From: Saprospira grandis DSM 2844
Lineage (GTDB): Bacteria; Bacteroidota; Bacteroidia; Chitinophagales; Saprospiraceae
Assembly (NCBI RefSeq): GCF_000275825.1
Contig: NZ_JH719942.1
Location: forward strand, 3,264,070 to 3,328,069
Direction of reading: 5' to 3'
Length of the DNA: 64,000 nucleotides
Positions 51,785 through 60,031 of this stretch are shown in pieces. Each line of letters begins with the position of its first letter. The first letter of the stretch is position 1. The translations under genes were made by a program, and so were the position numbers. The notes beneath the pieces are model-generated. The model worked only from the letters and a program-made list of their open reading frames with translations. It was not told the origin of the DNA and ran no database searches.

Positions 51785-54325
51785 ATGCCTGATAATCGCT
51801 TTTCTCCCAAAGTCAAAGAGGTCATTTCTTTCTCTAGAGAAGAAGCCCTTCGCTTTGGACACGACCAAATTGGAACCGAACACCTTTTGCTTGGTATCCT
51901 TCAGGATGAACAGAGCCTGGCCGTTGCCGTCCTCCAATCTTTAGATTTGGACGTCTCTGAATTACGCCAAGCCATTGAAGATTCTGTCCAGAAAACACAA
52001 CGCAGAGAACGCCCTTCTTACACTGTAGGCAATCTGCCCCTTACTCGCCAAGCCGAAAAGGTGCTTAAAATTACCTTTTTAGAGGCCAAACGCATGAAAA
52101 ATGAATTGGTCGGCACCGAGCATATTTTGCTTTCACTCCTTAAGTATCCCGAAAATCTAGCCGCTCGTGTTTTACAGGAGTTCGAGATTGATTATGATGG
52201 TTATAAGGCAGAGCTAGATTATTTACTAGCCGAAAGTAATCCCAATTTGCTAGATGCCGCAGGCGGAGAAGATGAATTTGAGGAAGAAGGAGGTAGCCGA
52301 GGCAACCGTGGCCGTGCCGCTGCCGGAGCCGCCAAGGGCAAATCACATACTCCCGTACTCGATAACTTTGGCCGAGATATTACCAAATTGGCCGAGGAAG
52401 ATAAATTGGACCCCATTATTGGCCGCGAAAAGGAAATTGAACGCCTTTCGCAAATTTTGTCTCGCCGTAAAAAGAATAACCCCATCCTCATTGGAGAACC
52501 TGGGGTAGGAAAAACAGCTGTTGTAGAGGGTTTGGCCCTTCGTATCCAACAGCGCAAAGTGTCTAGAACACTCTTTGATAAGCGTATTGTGATGCTGGAC
52601 CTAGCTGCTTTGGTAGCAGGGACCAAATATCGCGGACAGTTTGAAGAGCGCATGAAGGCTATTATGACGGAACTAGAAAAATCTAGAGATGTCATCCTCT
52701 TTATTGATGAAATTCATACCATTGTCGGCGCTGGTGGAGCAACAGGCTCTCTAGATGCTTCTAATATCTTTAAGCCTGCTCTCGCTCGTGGAGAACTCCA
52801 ATGTATTGGTGCCTCTACCTTGGATGAGTACCGACAGTATATTGAAAAAGATGGCGCTCTAGATCGCCGCTTCCAAAAAGTAATCATCGAGCCGCCTTCT
52901 CCAGAAGAAGCAATTCATATCTTGAGCAATATTCGGGAAAAATATGAGGCCTTCCATCATGTAGAATATACAGATGAAACCCTAGAGGCTTGCGTAAAGC
53001 TTTCTAACCGCTATATCTCTGATCGTTTCTTGCCCGATAAGGCCATTGATGTCATGGATGAGGTAGGCGCTCGTGTACACCTCAAAAACATCCATGTGCC
53101 CAAGCACATTATGGAGCTAGAGGCCGAGATTGAAAAAGTAAAAGAAGAAAAGAACCAAGCTGTTCGAGACCAAGAATATGAAAAAGCGGCAAACTTCCGC
53201 GATAGCGAGTCTAAGTTGATTCATCAGCTAGATCAGGCCCGCATAGATTGGGAGGAAGAGTCAAAGAGCAAGCGTTATCCTGTAACTATTGAAGACATTG
53301 CCGAGGTGGTGTCTATGATGACCGGAATTCCCGTAAGCAATGTAGCCGAAAGCGAAAGCGTCAAGCTATTGAGTATGGGTCAAGACCTCAAGGATAATGT
53401 AATTGGTCAGGATGAAGCCATTGTGAAGATCACCAAAGCCATTCAGCGGAACCGCGTAGGCCTTAAAGATCCGAACAAGCCCATTGGAACCTTTATTTTC
53501 CTCGGTCCAACTGGGGTCGGTAAAACAGAATTGGCCAAAGTATTGGCTCGGCAGATGTTTGACTCAGAAGATGCCTTGATCCGCATTGATATGAGTGAAT
53601 ACATGGAGAAATTCTCTGTGAGCCGTCTTATTGGAGCGCCTCCGGGCTACGTAGGATATGAAGAAGGGGGACAATTGACGGAGAAAGTTCGTCGAAAGCC
53701 TTATTCTGTCATTCTTCTGGATGAGATTGAAAAGGCGCATCCCGATATCTTTAATATCTTGTTGCAGGTATTGGATGATGGCCAACTAACCGATGGTTTG
53801 GGCCGCAAAGTAGACTTTAAAAATACTTTGATCATCATGACCTCGAATGTTGGGGTTCGTCGCTTGAAGGACTTTGGAACTGGAGTTGGTTTTTCTACTA
53901 AGGCCAGAGAAGAAGCTGCGGCAGATGAAGCCAAGGGCGTGATTCAAAATGCACTTAAGCGGACCTTCTCTCCTGAGTTTTTGAACCGTATTGATGATGT
54001 GATTGTCTTTAACTCTTTGGGTAAAGAAGAAATCTTCAGCATCATTGATTTGAGTTTGAAAAACTTGTACAAGCGAGTAGAAGAGCTAGGCTACAAATTG
54101 CAATTGACCGATGAGGCCAAAGACTTTTTGGCTGAAAAAGGCTACGATCCGCAGTTTGGCGCTCGTCCATTGAACAGAGCGATTCAAAAGTACTTGGAAG
54201 ATCCTTTGGCGGAGTTTATCCTTAACCATAAGAAGGAATTGGCAGAAGGCAGTTTGCTAGAAGCTTCTTTAAGCAAAGAGCAAGAGGTAGTGATTAGCAT
54301 TTTCTCTGAAAAAGAAAGCAAATAG
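51785..54325 (+). CDS. clpC: ATP-dependent Clp protease ATPase subunit ClpC
   Basis: An 846-residue AAA+ unfoldase that feeds substrates to ClpP. Order: two Clp N-terminal repeats ([30 protein letters not shown]), a flexible acidic/Gly linker, NBD1 with Walker [10 protein letters not shown] and Walker [11 protein letters not shown], the UVR middle region ([20 protein letters not shown]), then NBD2 with GPTGVGKTE and [14 protein letters not shown] plus N domain mark ClpC rather than ClpA or ClpB. ATG 51785 ([14 protein letters not shown]) gives the canonical start; the GTG at 51731 upstream is rejected. Monocistronic with a strong terminator. No ClpP gene is in the window. Confidence 0.96.
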   Translation: MPDNRFSPKVKEVISFSREEALRFGHDQIGTEHLLLGILQDEQSLAVAVLQSLDLDVSELRQAIEDSVQKTQRRERPSYTVGNLPLTRQAEKVLKITFLEAKRMKNELVGTEHILLSLLKYPENLAARVLQEFEIDYDGYKAELDYLLAESNPNLLDAAGGEDEFEEEGGSRGNRGRAAAGAAKGKSHTPVLDNFGRDITKLAEEDKLDPIIGREKEIERLSQILSRRKKNNPILIGEPGVGKTAVVEGLALRIQQRKVSRTLFDKRIVMLDLAALVAGTKYRGQFEERMKAIMTELEKSRDVILFIDEIHTIVGAGGATGSLDASNIFKPALARGELQCIGASTLDEYRQYIEKDGALDRRFQKVIIEPPSPEEAIHILSNIREKYEAFHHVEYTDETLEACVKLSNRYISDRFLPDKAIDVMDEVGARVHLKNIHVPKHIMELEAEIEKVKEEKNQAVRDQEYEKAANFRDSESKLIHQLDQARIDWEEESKSKRYPVTIEDIAEVVSMMTGIPVSNVAESESVKLLSMGQDLKDNVIGQDEAIVKITKAIQRNRVGLKDPNKPIGTFIFLGPTGVGKTELAKVLARQMFDSEDALIRIDMSEYMEKFSVSRLIGAPPGYVGYEEGGQLTEKVRRKPYSVILLDEIEKAHPDIFNILLQVLDDGQLTDGLGRKVDFKNTLIIMTSNVGVRRLKDFGTGVGFSTKAREEAAADEAKGVIQNALKRTFSPEFLNRIDDVIVFNSLGKEEIFSIIDLSLKNLYKRVEELGYKLQLTDEAKDFLAEKGYDPQFGARPLNRAIQKYLEDPLAEFILNHKKELAEGSLLEASLSKEQEVVISIFSEKESK

Positions 54326-54345
54326 GTCCAGTTGGGCCAAGCGCA

Positions 54346-54380
54346 AAAGAGCTAGCAAATATTTGCTAGCTCTTTTTTTG
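54346..54380 (+). terminator. Intrinsic terminator after clpC
   Basis: Stem AAGAGCTAGCAAAT with palindromic centre and complement ATTTGCTAGCTCTT, then T7. Its last part begins a 60-nt stretch shared with 55217-55280. Confidence 0.9.
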
Positions 54381-54391
54381 TTTAGCTCGTC

Positions 54392-54575
54392 GAGCCGGCC
54401 TAGCGATGTGCAGCAGTGGCCCGCAAGGGCCAGACCAAAGCCCGAAGGGCTGAAGGGCCGAGCGAATAGCGAGCTGTGAAACGTAGCGCCCGCCGCAGGC
54501 GGGAGGCCCCAAAACAGCAGCGAGCTGCGGAACGACAACAAGGTCTTTAGACCGAAGTTCGACGACTGAAAGGCA
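54392..54575 (-). repeat. Palindromic mosaic element 18 with C module
   Basis: Minus orientation, tail GGCCTAGCGATG, stem GGCCC-gcaa-GGGCC, variable stem AGCCC-gaa-GGGCT, core GGGCCGAGCGAATAGCGAGC, CCCGCC-gca-GGCGGG head, then C module with stem GGTCT-tt-AGACC and GACGACTGAAAGGCATAAT. The flanking 54372-54440 sequence recurs at 55222-55290. Confidence 0.82.
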
Positions 54576-54603
54576 TAATGCTCCAGAATAAAAAGTTTAA
54601 AAT

Positions 54604-54637
54604 CAAAAAAGCCCTCCAAAATGGAGGGCTTTTTCTA
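54604..54637 (+). terminator. Hairpin near end of small ORF
   Basis: Stem AAAGCCCTCC, loop AAAAT, arm GGAGGGCTTT, T5. It may serve the minus-strand small protein gene at 54667, 30 nt away, since A6 lies on the other side. Confidence 0.75.
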
Positions 54638-54666
54638 TTCTCTAAAGATCCCATTGAAAGTATGGC

Positions 54667-54879
54667 CTACTCTTCCAGTCCACTTCCCCAAGGAATAACA
54701 TCCTCTGGGGGATCTTCTCCTGGCAAGCAACCGAAATGCTCAAAGTGCATTCGGTCGGTTAAATCCTTACTGGCACGCTTAAATTCTTCAATTTCTTCTG
54801 CAGTCATTTTAGAAAGTAGCCGTTCTCCCAACTCTCTGTACTCTTGTATCTTACTCTTCTTTTTTTTCTCTTCTGCCAT
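54667..54879 (-). CDS. Small hypothetical protein, copy A of a tandem pair
   Basis: A 70-residue soluble protein with charged N-terminal lysine block (MAEEKKKKSK) and the stretch SKMTAEEIEEFKRASKDLTD, RMHFEHFGCLPGEDPPEDVI, PWGSGLEE. Residues from LLSK to the end are identical to the 72-residue protein at 54995-55213, while the first 20 residues differ. Family unknown; one conserved cysteine. No neighbouring function suggests a role. Confidence 0.7.
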   Translation of the reverse strand: MAEEKKKKSKIQEYRELGERLLSKMTAEEIEEFKRASKDLTDRMHFEHFGCLPGEDPPEDVIPWGSGLEE

Positions 54880-54994
54880 CTCAAAGCTCTTTTAATTTTA
54901 ACACAATAGTTTGCTCATCCACCCTATAGGATAAAATCTTATCCATAGCTTAAACAAGACCTCAAATTGGTTTTGTTTCTTGTTGTGGGGGGGC

Positions 54995-55213
54995 TTACTC
55001 TTCCAACCCACTTCCCCAAGGAATCACATCCTCGGGGGGATCTTCTCCTGGCAAGCAACCGAAATGCTCAAAGTGCATTCGGTCGGTTAAATCCTTGCTG
55101 GCTCGCTTAAATTCTTCAATTTCTTCTGCCGTCATTTTAGAAAGTAGTTGTTCCCCTTTAGCCTCCATTTTCTTTAGCCAGTCCATGGGGGATTCGTTTT
55201 TATCTTTAGTCAT
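54995..55213 (-). CDS. Small hypothetical protein, copy B of a tandem pair
   Basis: A 72-residue protein starting MTKDKNESPMDWLKKMEAKG and ending in the same 50-residue block as the protein at 54667-54879. The high identity at DNA level in the shared 3' part (with a few silent changes) suggests recent duplication or gene conversion. It begins directly at the right border of the shared repeat element 19. Function unknown. Confidence 0.7.
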   Translation of the reverse strand: MTKDKNESPMDWLKKMEAKGEQLLSKMTAEEIEEFKRASKDLTDRMHFEHFGCLPGEDPPEDVIPWGSGLEE

Positions 55214-55241
55214 TTTGAAGCTCTTTTTTTGTTTAGCTCGT

Positions 55242-55462
55242 CGAGCCGGCCTAGCGATGTGCAGCAGTGGCCCGCAAGGGCCAGACCAAAGCAGCTTTGC
55301 TGCTGAAGGGCCGAGCGAACAGCGAGCTGCGAAACGTAGCGCCCGCCGCAGGCGGGAGGCCCCAAAACAGCAGCGAGCTGTGAAACGACAAGAAGGTCTT
55401 TAGGGCGCAGTTCGACGACCGGAGGGAGTAACCGCTGCAGCATTATATTTAGCGGAGGGCCC
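55242..55462 (-). repeat. Palindromic mosaic element 19 with C module
   Basis: Minus orientation, very close to element 18: same tail and stem GGCCC-gcaa-GGGCC, but the variable stem is AGCAGC-ttt-GCTGCT, core GGGCCGAGCGAACAGCGAGC, and the C module has GGTCTTTAGGGC and GACGACCGGAGGGAGTAAC. It fills most of the gap before the YbjN-like gene. Confidence 0.82.
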
Positions 55463-55604
55463 AAAAAATAATAAAAAAGAAGTATTAAAAGCGTATTATT
55501 TTGTAAATCTAACTTTGATAGTCCGACGAAAATCTACTATATTAGCCAAAGCGCAGGAGCAAGAGCGACTGACTATCATATTCAATCACAATAACCGCAT
55601 CCCT

Positions 55605-55997
55605 ATGAATAGCTTTGAGAAAGTGAAGAATTATCTGCTGGATATGGGCCATGAAATTAGCCATGAAAGCGTAGAGGATAGTATCTTTGTAGTAAACAAT
55701 GAAAATCAGGGTATTTGTAACCTAATGCTGGATTGCGAGGGCGATGTCCTTGTTATGGAGCAGCATATTTTTGATATTGAGGAAAAAGACGCTGCATTTT
55801 TGAAGCGTTTGTTACAGATTAACCGCGAACTCATTCATGGCGCCTTTGTTTTGGATGAGGAGGGGCGTCGGGTACTTTTCCGCGACACTTTGGCCCTAGA
55901 GAATTTGGATCGCAACGAATTGGAGTCTTCAATTAACGCCATGGCGATTGCTTTGGTGGAGCATGCTGAAGAATTTATGGACGTAGCGGCCAAATAA
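55605..55997 (+). CDS. YbjN/type III chaperone-fold small protein
   Basis: A 130-residue cytosolic protein with the fold pattern of YbjN or T3S-chaperone-like proteins: helix FEKVKNYLLDMG, strands SIFVVNNENQGICNLMLDCE and DVLVMEQHIF, helices LKRLLQINRELIHGAF, VLFRDTLALENL, and a final helix ELESSINAMAIALVEHAEEF. It is followed by a PspA-family gene (82 nt gap), and such pairs are frequent; it may act as an adaptor. Start ATG 55605 (MNSFEKV) is chosen since it begins the folded part; the frame is open to 55515. Confidence 0.75.
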   Translation: MNSFEKVKNYLLDMGHEISHESVEDSIFVVNNENQGICNLMLDCEGDVLVMEQHIFDIEEKDAAFLKRLLQINRELIHGAFVLDEEGRRVLFRDTLALENLDRNELESSINAMAIALVEHAEEFMDVAAK

Positions 55998-56079
55998 TTG
56001 AACTTTTTCCCTTTATTTATCATCTTATCTAAGTGAGCGCCTTAAACGCTCTTCTTCTATCAATTAAACTATCTGACCT

Positions 56080-56868
56080 ATGTGGCAATTTTTGAAGCGC
56101 TTGTTCCGCCTTGGTAAAGCCGAAGCCAACTCTGCCCTTGATAAACTAGAGAATCCCATCAAAATGACGAAGCAGGGGATTCGCGATTTGAAAACGGACC
56201 TAGACAAGAGCCTACAAAGTTTGGCGGAGGTAAAAGCGATTGCTATTCGTACCAACCGCGAAGTACAAACTTACAAGCAAAATGCAGACGATTACGAAAA
56301 GAAAGCGATGGCTTTGTTGAAAAGGGGCCAATCTGGACAAATGGACGCGGCTGAGGCTGAGCGTTTAGCAACAGAGGCTTTGGCTCGTCGTGAAGAAAAC
56401 CTCAAGTTGTACCAAACTGCTCTTCAGAATAAGAAGAAGTATGACGGTATGGTAACGACTATGGAGGGCAAAATTCGTGCGCTCAAGAGCCAAGTTGCTA
56501 AATGGGAGAACGAATTGCGCAGCCTAGAAGCTCGTGATAAAGTGAGTAAGGCAACCACCAAACTCAACAAACAATTGACTAATATTGACTCTTCTGGAAC
56601 CATGAGTATGCTAGAGCGTATGAAGGAGAAAGTAGAAGAGCAAGAGTCTTTGGCGGAGGCTTATGGCGATATGGCCGATGAGAGCAAAACCATTGACGAC
56701 GAAATTGATACTGCACTCAATGATCCTACCGTTACTGCTTCTGCAGCTTTGGATGATCTTAAGCGCAAAATGGGTATGATGCCCGCTCAGGAGGAACGCA
56801 TCGAAATTAAGGAAAAAAGCGATGTGACCATTAAAATTGAGGTGGATGACAAAAGCAAGGGGGCTTAA
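56080..56868 (+). CDS. PspA/IM30 family protein
   Basis: A 262-residue coiled-coil membrane-stress protein of the PspA/Vipp1 (ESCRT-III-like) family. Amphipathic N-terminal helix MWQFLKRLFRLGKAEANSAL, then LENPIKMTKQGIRDLKTDL, and long coiled coil: LALRREENLKLYQTAL-like region and SQVAKWENELRSLEARDKVS, with the C-terminal tail acidic and basic (ERIEIKEKSDVTIKIEVDDK). The family stabilises membranes under stress by forming oligomers. The short acidic extension after residue 230 is longer than in E. coli PspA. It likely shares a transcript with the YbjN-like gene. Confidence 0.88.
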   Translation: MWQFLKRLFRLGKAEANSALDKLENPIKMTKQGIRDLKTDLDKSLQSLAEVKAIAIRTNREVQTYKQNADDYEKKAMALLKRGQSGQMDAAEAERLATEALARREENLKLYQTALQNKKKYDGMVTTMEGKIRALKSQVAKWENELRSLEARDKVSKATTKLNKQLTNIDSSGTMSMLERMKEKVEEQESLAEAYGDMADESKTIDDEIDTALNDPTVTASAALDDLKRKMGMMPAQEERIEIKEKSDVTIKIEVDDKSKGA

Positions 56869-56895
56869 TAAAGAGCTGCCTATTGCTTAAATAAA

Positions 56896-56936
56896 GGAGT
56901 CGCTTTCCAATAACTGGAAAGCGACTTTTTTTTGTT
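56896..56936 (+). terminator. Intrinsic terminator after PspA-like gene
   Basis: Stem AGTCGCTTTCCA, loop ATAAC, arm TGGAAAGCGACT, then T7. It lies between convergent genes. Confidence 0.92.
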
Positions 56937-57800
56937 TTAGTAGGCGGTAATGTGAAGGCCCGAAATTTCAAAGGCGGAAGTAAGGGCTTCTTTCATGCTG
57001 CCGCTGGTTTCAATTTCATCTAATTGAATGCCCAGCTCTACAATAGTTTGGGCCACGGCTGGAGAAATGCCCGATAAAATGCAGCGGCAACCCATCAGTC
57101 GGCTGGCTTTGCTAATTTTGAGGAGGTGATTGGCCACGGCGGTATCCATAATGGCCACTCCACTAATGTCTAAAATAAAAACCTTGGCCTGCTTTTCGGC
57201 AATTTGGCCCAAAACGGTTTCCATAATATCCTTAGATCGTTTAGAATCCATAATGCCCACAATTGGCAAAAAGAGAATTTCTTCCCAAATTTGAGCAACA
57301 GGGGTCGATAAAGATGCGTTTTGCAATTCTAAGACCTCATTAGAAATAGAATTGTAGCGATCTACGACCAAAGCAGTATCTAGATTGAGTAATTCATCAT
57401 AGGCGCTCAATAAATCAAAGGAAGCAATTTTTTCTTGACGAAACAGGGCCTTAAACAAATGAGAAAAGAGAATAATGCCATCATAATAAAGGTCCATAGG
57501 CAAACCTACCCGAGCATGCACCTCGCCAATTCGCTTTCGGTCCTGAATGTAACGATCGTCTACCTCTGCCGCCCAAAAGCTCTGCCAATACCCTAGGTGT
57601 AGGCTTTTGAGGCGCTCAATTTGGGCCTCCGATTCATAGTAGGCCGCAAATTTGCGGTGGCTGAGCATACGCTCGTAAAAGGTATCAATCAGTTGAGGAA
57701 GTTGGGGGCTGATTTGGGGACTAACAGAACGAATTTGCTCCAAAGTCTCTTGGCTAATATAGAAATGGAGCTTGTAGGCTTCGGCTGTAAAAGTCTGCAT
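56937..57800 (-). CDS. RsbR-like protein: globin-sensor domain plus STAS domain
   Basis: A 287-residue cytosolic protein. The N-terminal part (about 1-155) has the protoglobin/globin-coupled-sensor helical pattern (LPQLIDTFYERMLSHRKFA, RIGEVHARVGLPMDLYYDG; the His of VHARVG is the likely haem ligand or its neighbour). The C-terminal STAS domain (about 165-275) has RsbR-type LDISGVAIMDTAVANHLLKI and LSGISPAVAQTIVELGI, with the threonines at the two known RsbR phosphorylation positions. In Bacillus, RsbR with RsbS and RsbT forms the stressosome that releases sigma B. None of these partners is beside it, and how it signals is unknown. Convergent with the PspA-like gene. Confidence 0.88.
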   Translation of the reverse strand: MQTFTAEAYKLHFYISQETLEQIRSVSPQISPQLPQLIDTFYERMLSHRKFAAYYESEAQIERLKSLHLGYWQSFWAAEVDDRYIQDRKRIGEVHARVGLPMDLYYDGIILFSHLFKALFRQEKIASFDLLSAYDELLNLDTALVVDRYNSISNEVLELQNASLSTPVAQIWEEILFLPIVGIMDSKRSKDIMETVLGQIAEKQAKVFILDISGVAIMDTAVANHLLKISKASRLMGCRCILSGISPAVAQTIVELGIQLDEIETSGSMKEALTSAFEISGLHITAY

Positions 57801-58031
57801 ATTATGGTTTTATATAAAATAGGTACTATCCTGATTATTGGCGAAATAGCTCTATTCACCTTTAACAACTTAAAGAGCTAATTGTCTTGCTTGGGGTACT
57901 ATTTTGAGATAGAAAATAGCTAGTTTTCTATGAACTACCCTTTGTTTTCGACTAAATGCCTTCGATTTATTATTTTTGTTCTTCTCATCCAATAGCCCAG
58001 CTAAAAATCGGCTATCTTAAATTAAAGTATT

Positions 58032-58373
58032 ATGTTGTCTACCTTAGTTCAGTTGCTCTTTGCCCTTAGTTTTTTGGGCCCTACTCAAGAGCTGCCCCAG
58101 CCCCAAGAAGCGGCCAAAAAAGTTTGCGATTGTGCCGAAAGTGCCGAACTGATTGCCAAAGAGGCGGCTTTTCGGGCAGCTCCAAAAACGGCTGCTCGAG
58201 GCCAGTACCTTACCGCTTTCAAAAGCTTTCATCAGTGTGCCGATTTTAATGGGATGCAAATGAGCTTGCGCGAATTGCCCGCCCGAGAACGCGCCTTATT
58301 TGAGGGCCAATTAGAGGAAGCCATTGCGGCTAGTTGCCCCAATTTGGCCCAATTACTGACCAAACTCCGCTAA
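58032..58373 (+). CDS. Small exported protein with CDC motif
   Basis: A 113-residue protein with a signal peptide (residues 1-20, LVQLLFALSFLGPTQE). The mature protein starts with AAKKVCDCAESAELIAKEAA, is helical and has cysteines in FHQCADF and AASCPNLAQL, suggesting two disulfides. It is followed after 4 nt by a lipoprotein with the same C-D-C motif and a similar cysteine layout, so they are likely related. Function unknown. Confidence 0.68.
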   Translation: MLSTLVQLLFALSFLGPTQELPQPQEAAKKVCDCAESAELIAKEAAFRAAPKTAARGQYLTAFKSFHQCADFNGMQMSLRELPARERALFEGQLEEAIAASCPNLAQLLTKLR

Positions 58374-58377
58374 ATTT

Positions 58378-58746
58378 ATGCGCCCTCTTTTTTTTTCCAT
58401 TTTTGCCCTAACTCTAACGGCCTGCCAGCCCTCTCCAGATGAGCTCGCACGGCATTTGGCCAAAGATTGGTGCGATTGTAATCGAGTACTTTTGCCACTT
58501 TACGATAGCCTCGAGCAGCAAAATAGCCCCGGCCAAAAATTGCAACTCTTAGATAGTATGCAACTCAAAGTGGCCGAAAATGTGGCCTGCCTAGGGGGCG
58601 AGCAACTCTTGCAAGAACTAGAGCAAAAACTCAATCGCCAAAACCGAGAACTGCTCATCCGACAGTTTGAACAACAACAGGCCGAACAATGCCCAGAGCT
58701 GCTTCGCCTACAAGAACGTATGCAACACACGGTCCCATCTCATTAA
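58378..58746 (+). CDS. Small lipoprotein with CDC motif
   Basis: A 122-residue predicted lipoprotein: signal with lipobox LTACQPSP (Cys16). The mature part has DWCDCNRVLLPLYDSLEQQ, two further cysteines (VACLGG, EQCPELL) and helical Q/E-rich segments. It parallels the preceding gene (C-D-C start, later single cysteines, a helix ending in CP), and the spacing of 4 nt shows a common operon. Not recognised. The start of the next gene lies 11 nt after the stop. Confidence 0.72.
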   Translation: MRPLFFSIFALTLTACQPSPDELARHLAKDWCDCNRVLLPLYDSLEQQNSPGQKLQLLDSMQLKVAENVACLGGEQLLQELEQKLNRQNRELLIRQFEQQQAEQCPELLRLQERMQHTVPSH

Positions 58747-58757
58747 AAATAGCCTAT

Positions 58758-59540
58758 ATGTCTACTTCCTCCTCTGCCTGGTTAGAGCAATTTCAACTCT
58801 GTCTGCAGTGCCAAAATTTGGCCCTCTTTCAACAACTTTGGGCCAATGATGCCCTAGAAGATGCCCCTTTTTTATCGGCTGCCGACTTCTTTCACAGCTG
58901 CCTAGAACTAGGCGATGCTATCCGCCTAGGTGAAGAAGAACGCCTCAATGAACATCAACTTTTAGTAGAGGTGGAGTTTTATCTGGGCCAAAATGAACGC
59001 TACAATGATAGCCTTTGGCTCCTTTTGGTAGAAAAAGCCGCTGGCCTGAAAATTTGGGCCGCCGCCGAATCTGCCGCCGCCGAAGCGCTAAAAACTTTGG
59101 GCGCTGAGCAAGAAGAGGAAACCGAAAAAACAGTTGATTTGCCCCTAGCCGAAGAGGCAGTTGGTGATTTTTTAAGCCATTTTGAACGCCTTTTGACGGA
59201 GGAAGATATGCCCGGCCTAGAGGCCCGCTGCTGCTCTAAGGCCTTTAATCATAATTTGGCCGGCCCCGGTGGCTTGGCCGTAGAAGAATTTTGCCGCCTC
59301 CGAGCGCTCTACCGCTGGAGCCTACAGGCTTGGCCCGATTATGCCACCGAATTTAAAGAAGAAAAGGCCCTTTTACTCCCCATTAGCTGCAATCACCCGC
59401 AGGCCGCCCGCTACAATCGCGAGCTCTTGCTTTTGCTGGTCTATCAAAATGAATGGAAAATTTTAGGCATTGGCGCCGAGCTCCGAGAGATGCGCCACCT
59501 CTTCCTCAGCTTCAAACAGGGCTTGCTGGTCAAACGATAA
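58758..59540 (+). CDS. Hypothetical soluble protein
   Basis: A 260-residue cytosolic protein, Leu/Glu/Ala rich and helical. It begins STSSSAWLEQFQLCLQCQNL, has an acidic block EQEEETEKTVDLPLAEEAV in the middle, and ends with AARYNRELLLLLVYQNEWKI, which recalls a wing-like strand after a helix. The C-terminal half could be a SnoaL/NTF2-like or tetratricopeptide-like fold, but I cannot assign it. It is the third gene of an operon with the two CDC-motif proteins and ends at a terminator. Confidence 0.65.
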   Translation: MSTSSSAWLEQFQLCLQCQNLALFQQLWANDALEDAPFLSAADFFHSCLELGDAIRLGEEERLNEHQLLVEVEFYLGQNERYNDSLWLLLVEKAAGLKIWAAAESAAAEALKTLGAEQEEETEKTVDLPLAEEAVGDFLSHFERLLTEEDMPGLEARCCSKAFNHNLAGPGGLAVEEFCRLRALYRWSLQAWPDYATEFKEEKALLLPISCNHPQAARYNRELLLLLVYQNEWKILGIGAELREMRHLFLSFKQGLLVKR

Positions 59541-59545
59541 GATAA

Positions 59546-59580
59546 TAGAGAGTAGACAATTTGTTTGCTCTCTTTTTTTA
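59546..59580 (+). terminator. Intrinsic terminator after the CDC-motif operon
   Basis: Stem AGAGAGTAGACAA with loop TT, complement TTGTTTGCTCTCT (one G-U-type mismatch), then T7. Confidence 0.82.
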
Positions 59581-59586
59581 TGTTTT

Positions 59587-59775
59587 GGGGCCCGCGGCCA
59601 ACCTAGGCTTTGCCTAGCTCGGCCGCCGCTATGGTTACTCCCTTCGGTCGTCGAACTGCGGACTAAAGTCCTTGTTGTCGCCGCTCGCAGGTCTGCTCGG
59701 CCCTGCGTTTTTTTCGCTGCGCTCAAAAAACTGGGTCTGGCCCTGCGGGCCACGGCTGCGCAGCGCTGGGCCATG
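59587..59775 (+). repeat. Palindromic mosaic element 20 with C module and long variable stem
   Basis: Plus orientation, GGGGCCCGCGGCC head. C module GTTACTCCC-ttc-GGTCGTCGAACTGCGG, stem GGACT-aa-AGTCC, TTGTTGTCG, core GCAGGTCTGCTCGGCCCTGC, variable stem of the second class GTTTTTTtcgctgcgctcAAAAAAC, GGCCC-tgc-GGGCC, tail CGCAGCGCTGGGCC. The 491-bp gap after it (59776-60031) is AT-rich and shows nothing else. Confidence 0.85.
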
Positions 59776-60031
59776 GGCACTCTTTCTTGCCCCTTATGGC
59801 CGAGCAGAAGCCTAAGAATAAAGTCTTAGTAGAGAGAAGAACAAAAAATATTTTATTTTACAGAACCTAAGAACTAGAAAAACAAAATATGATGCAGGTT
59901 GAGGTATAGCTTGAAAAAATCTTAAAAAAAACAAATATAGCAGTTCCTATACGACAGTATTTTTGTCATAAACTACTAAATTCCCAACGCCCCTTTCTCT
60001 AGCCAATCTCCCCTAACAGAACACCTACATT

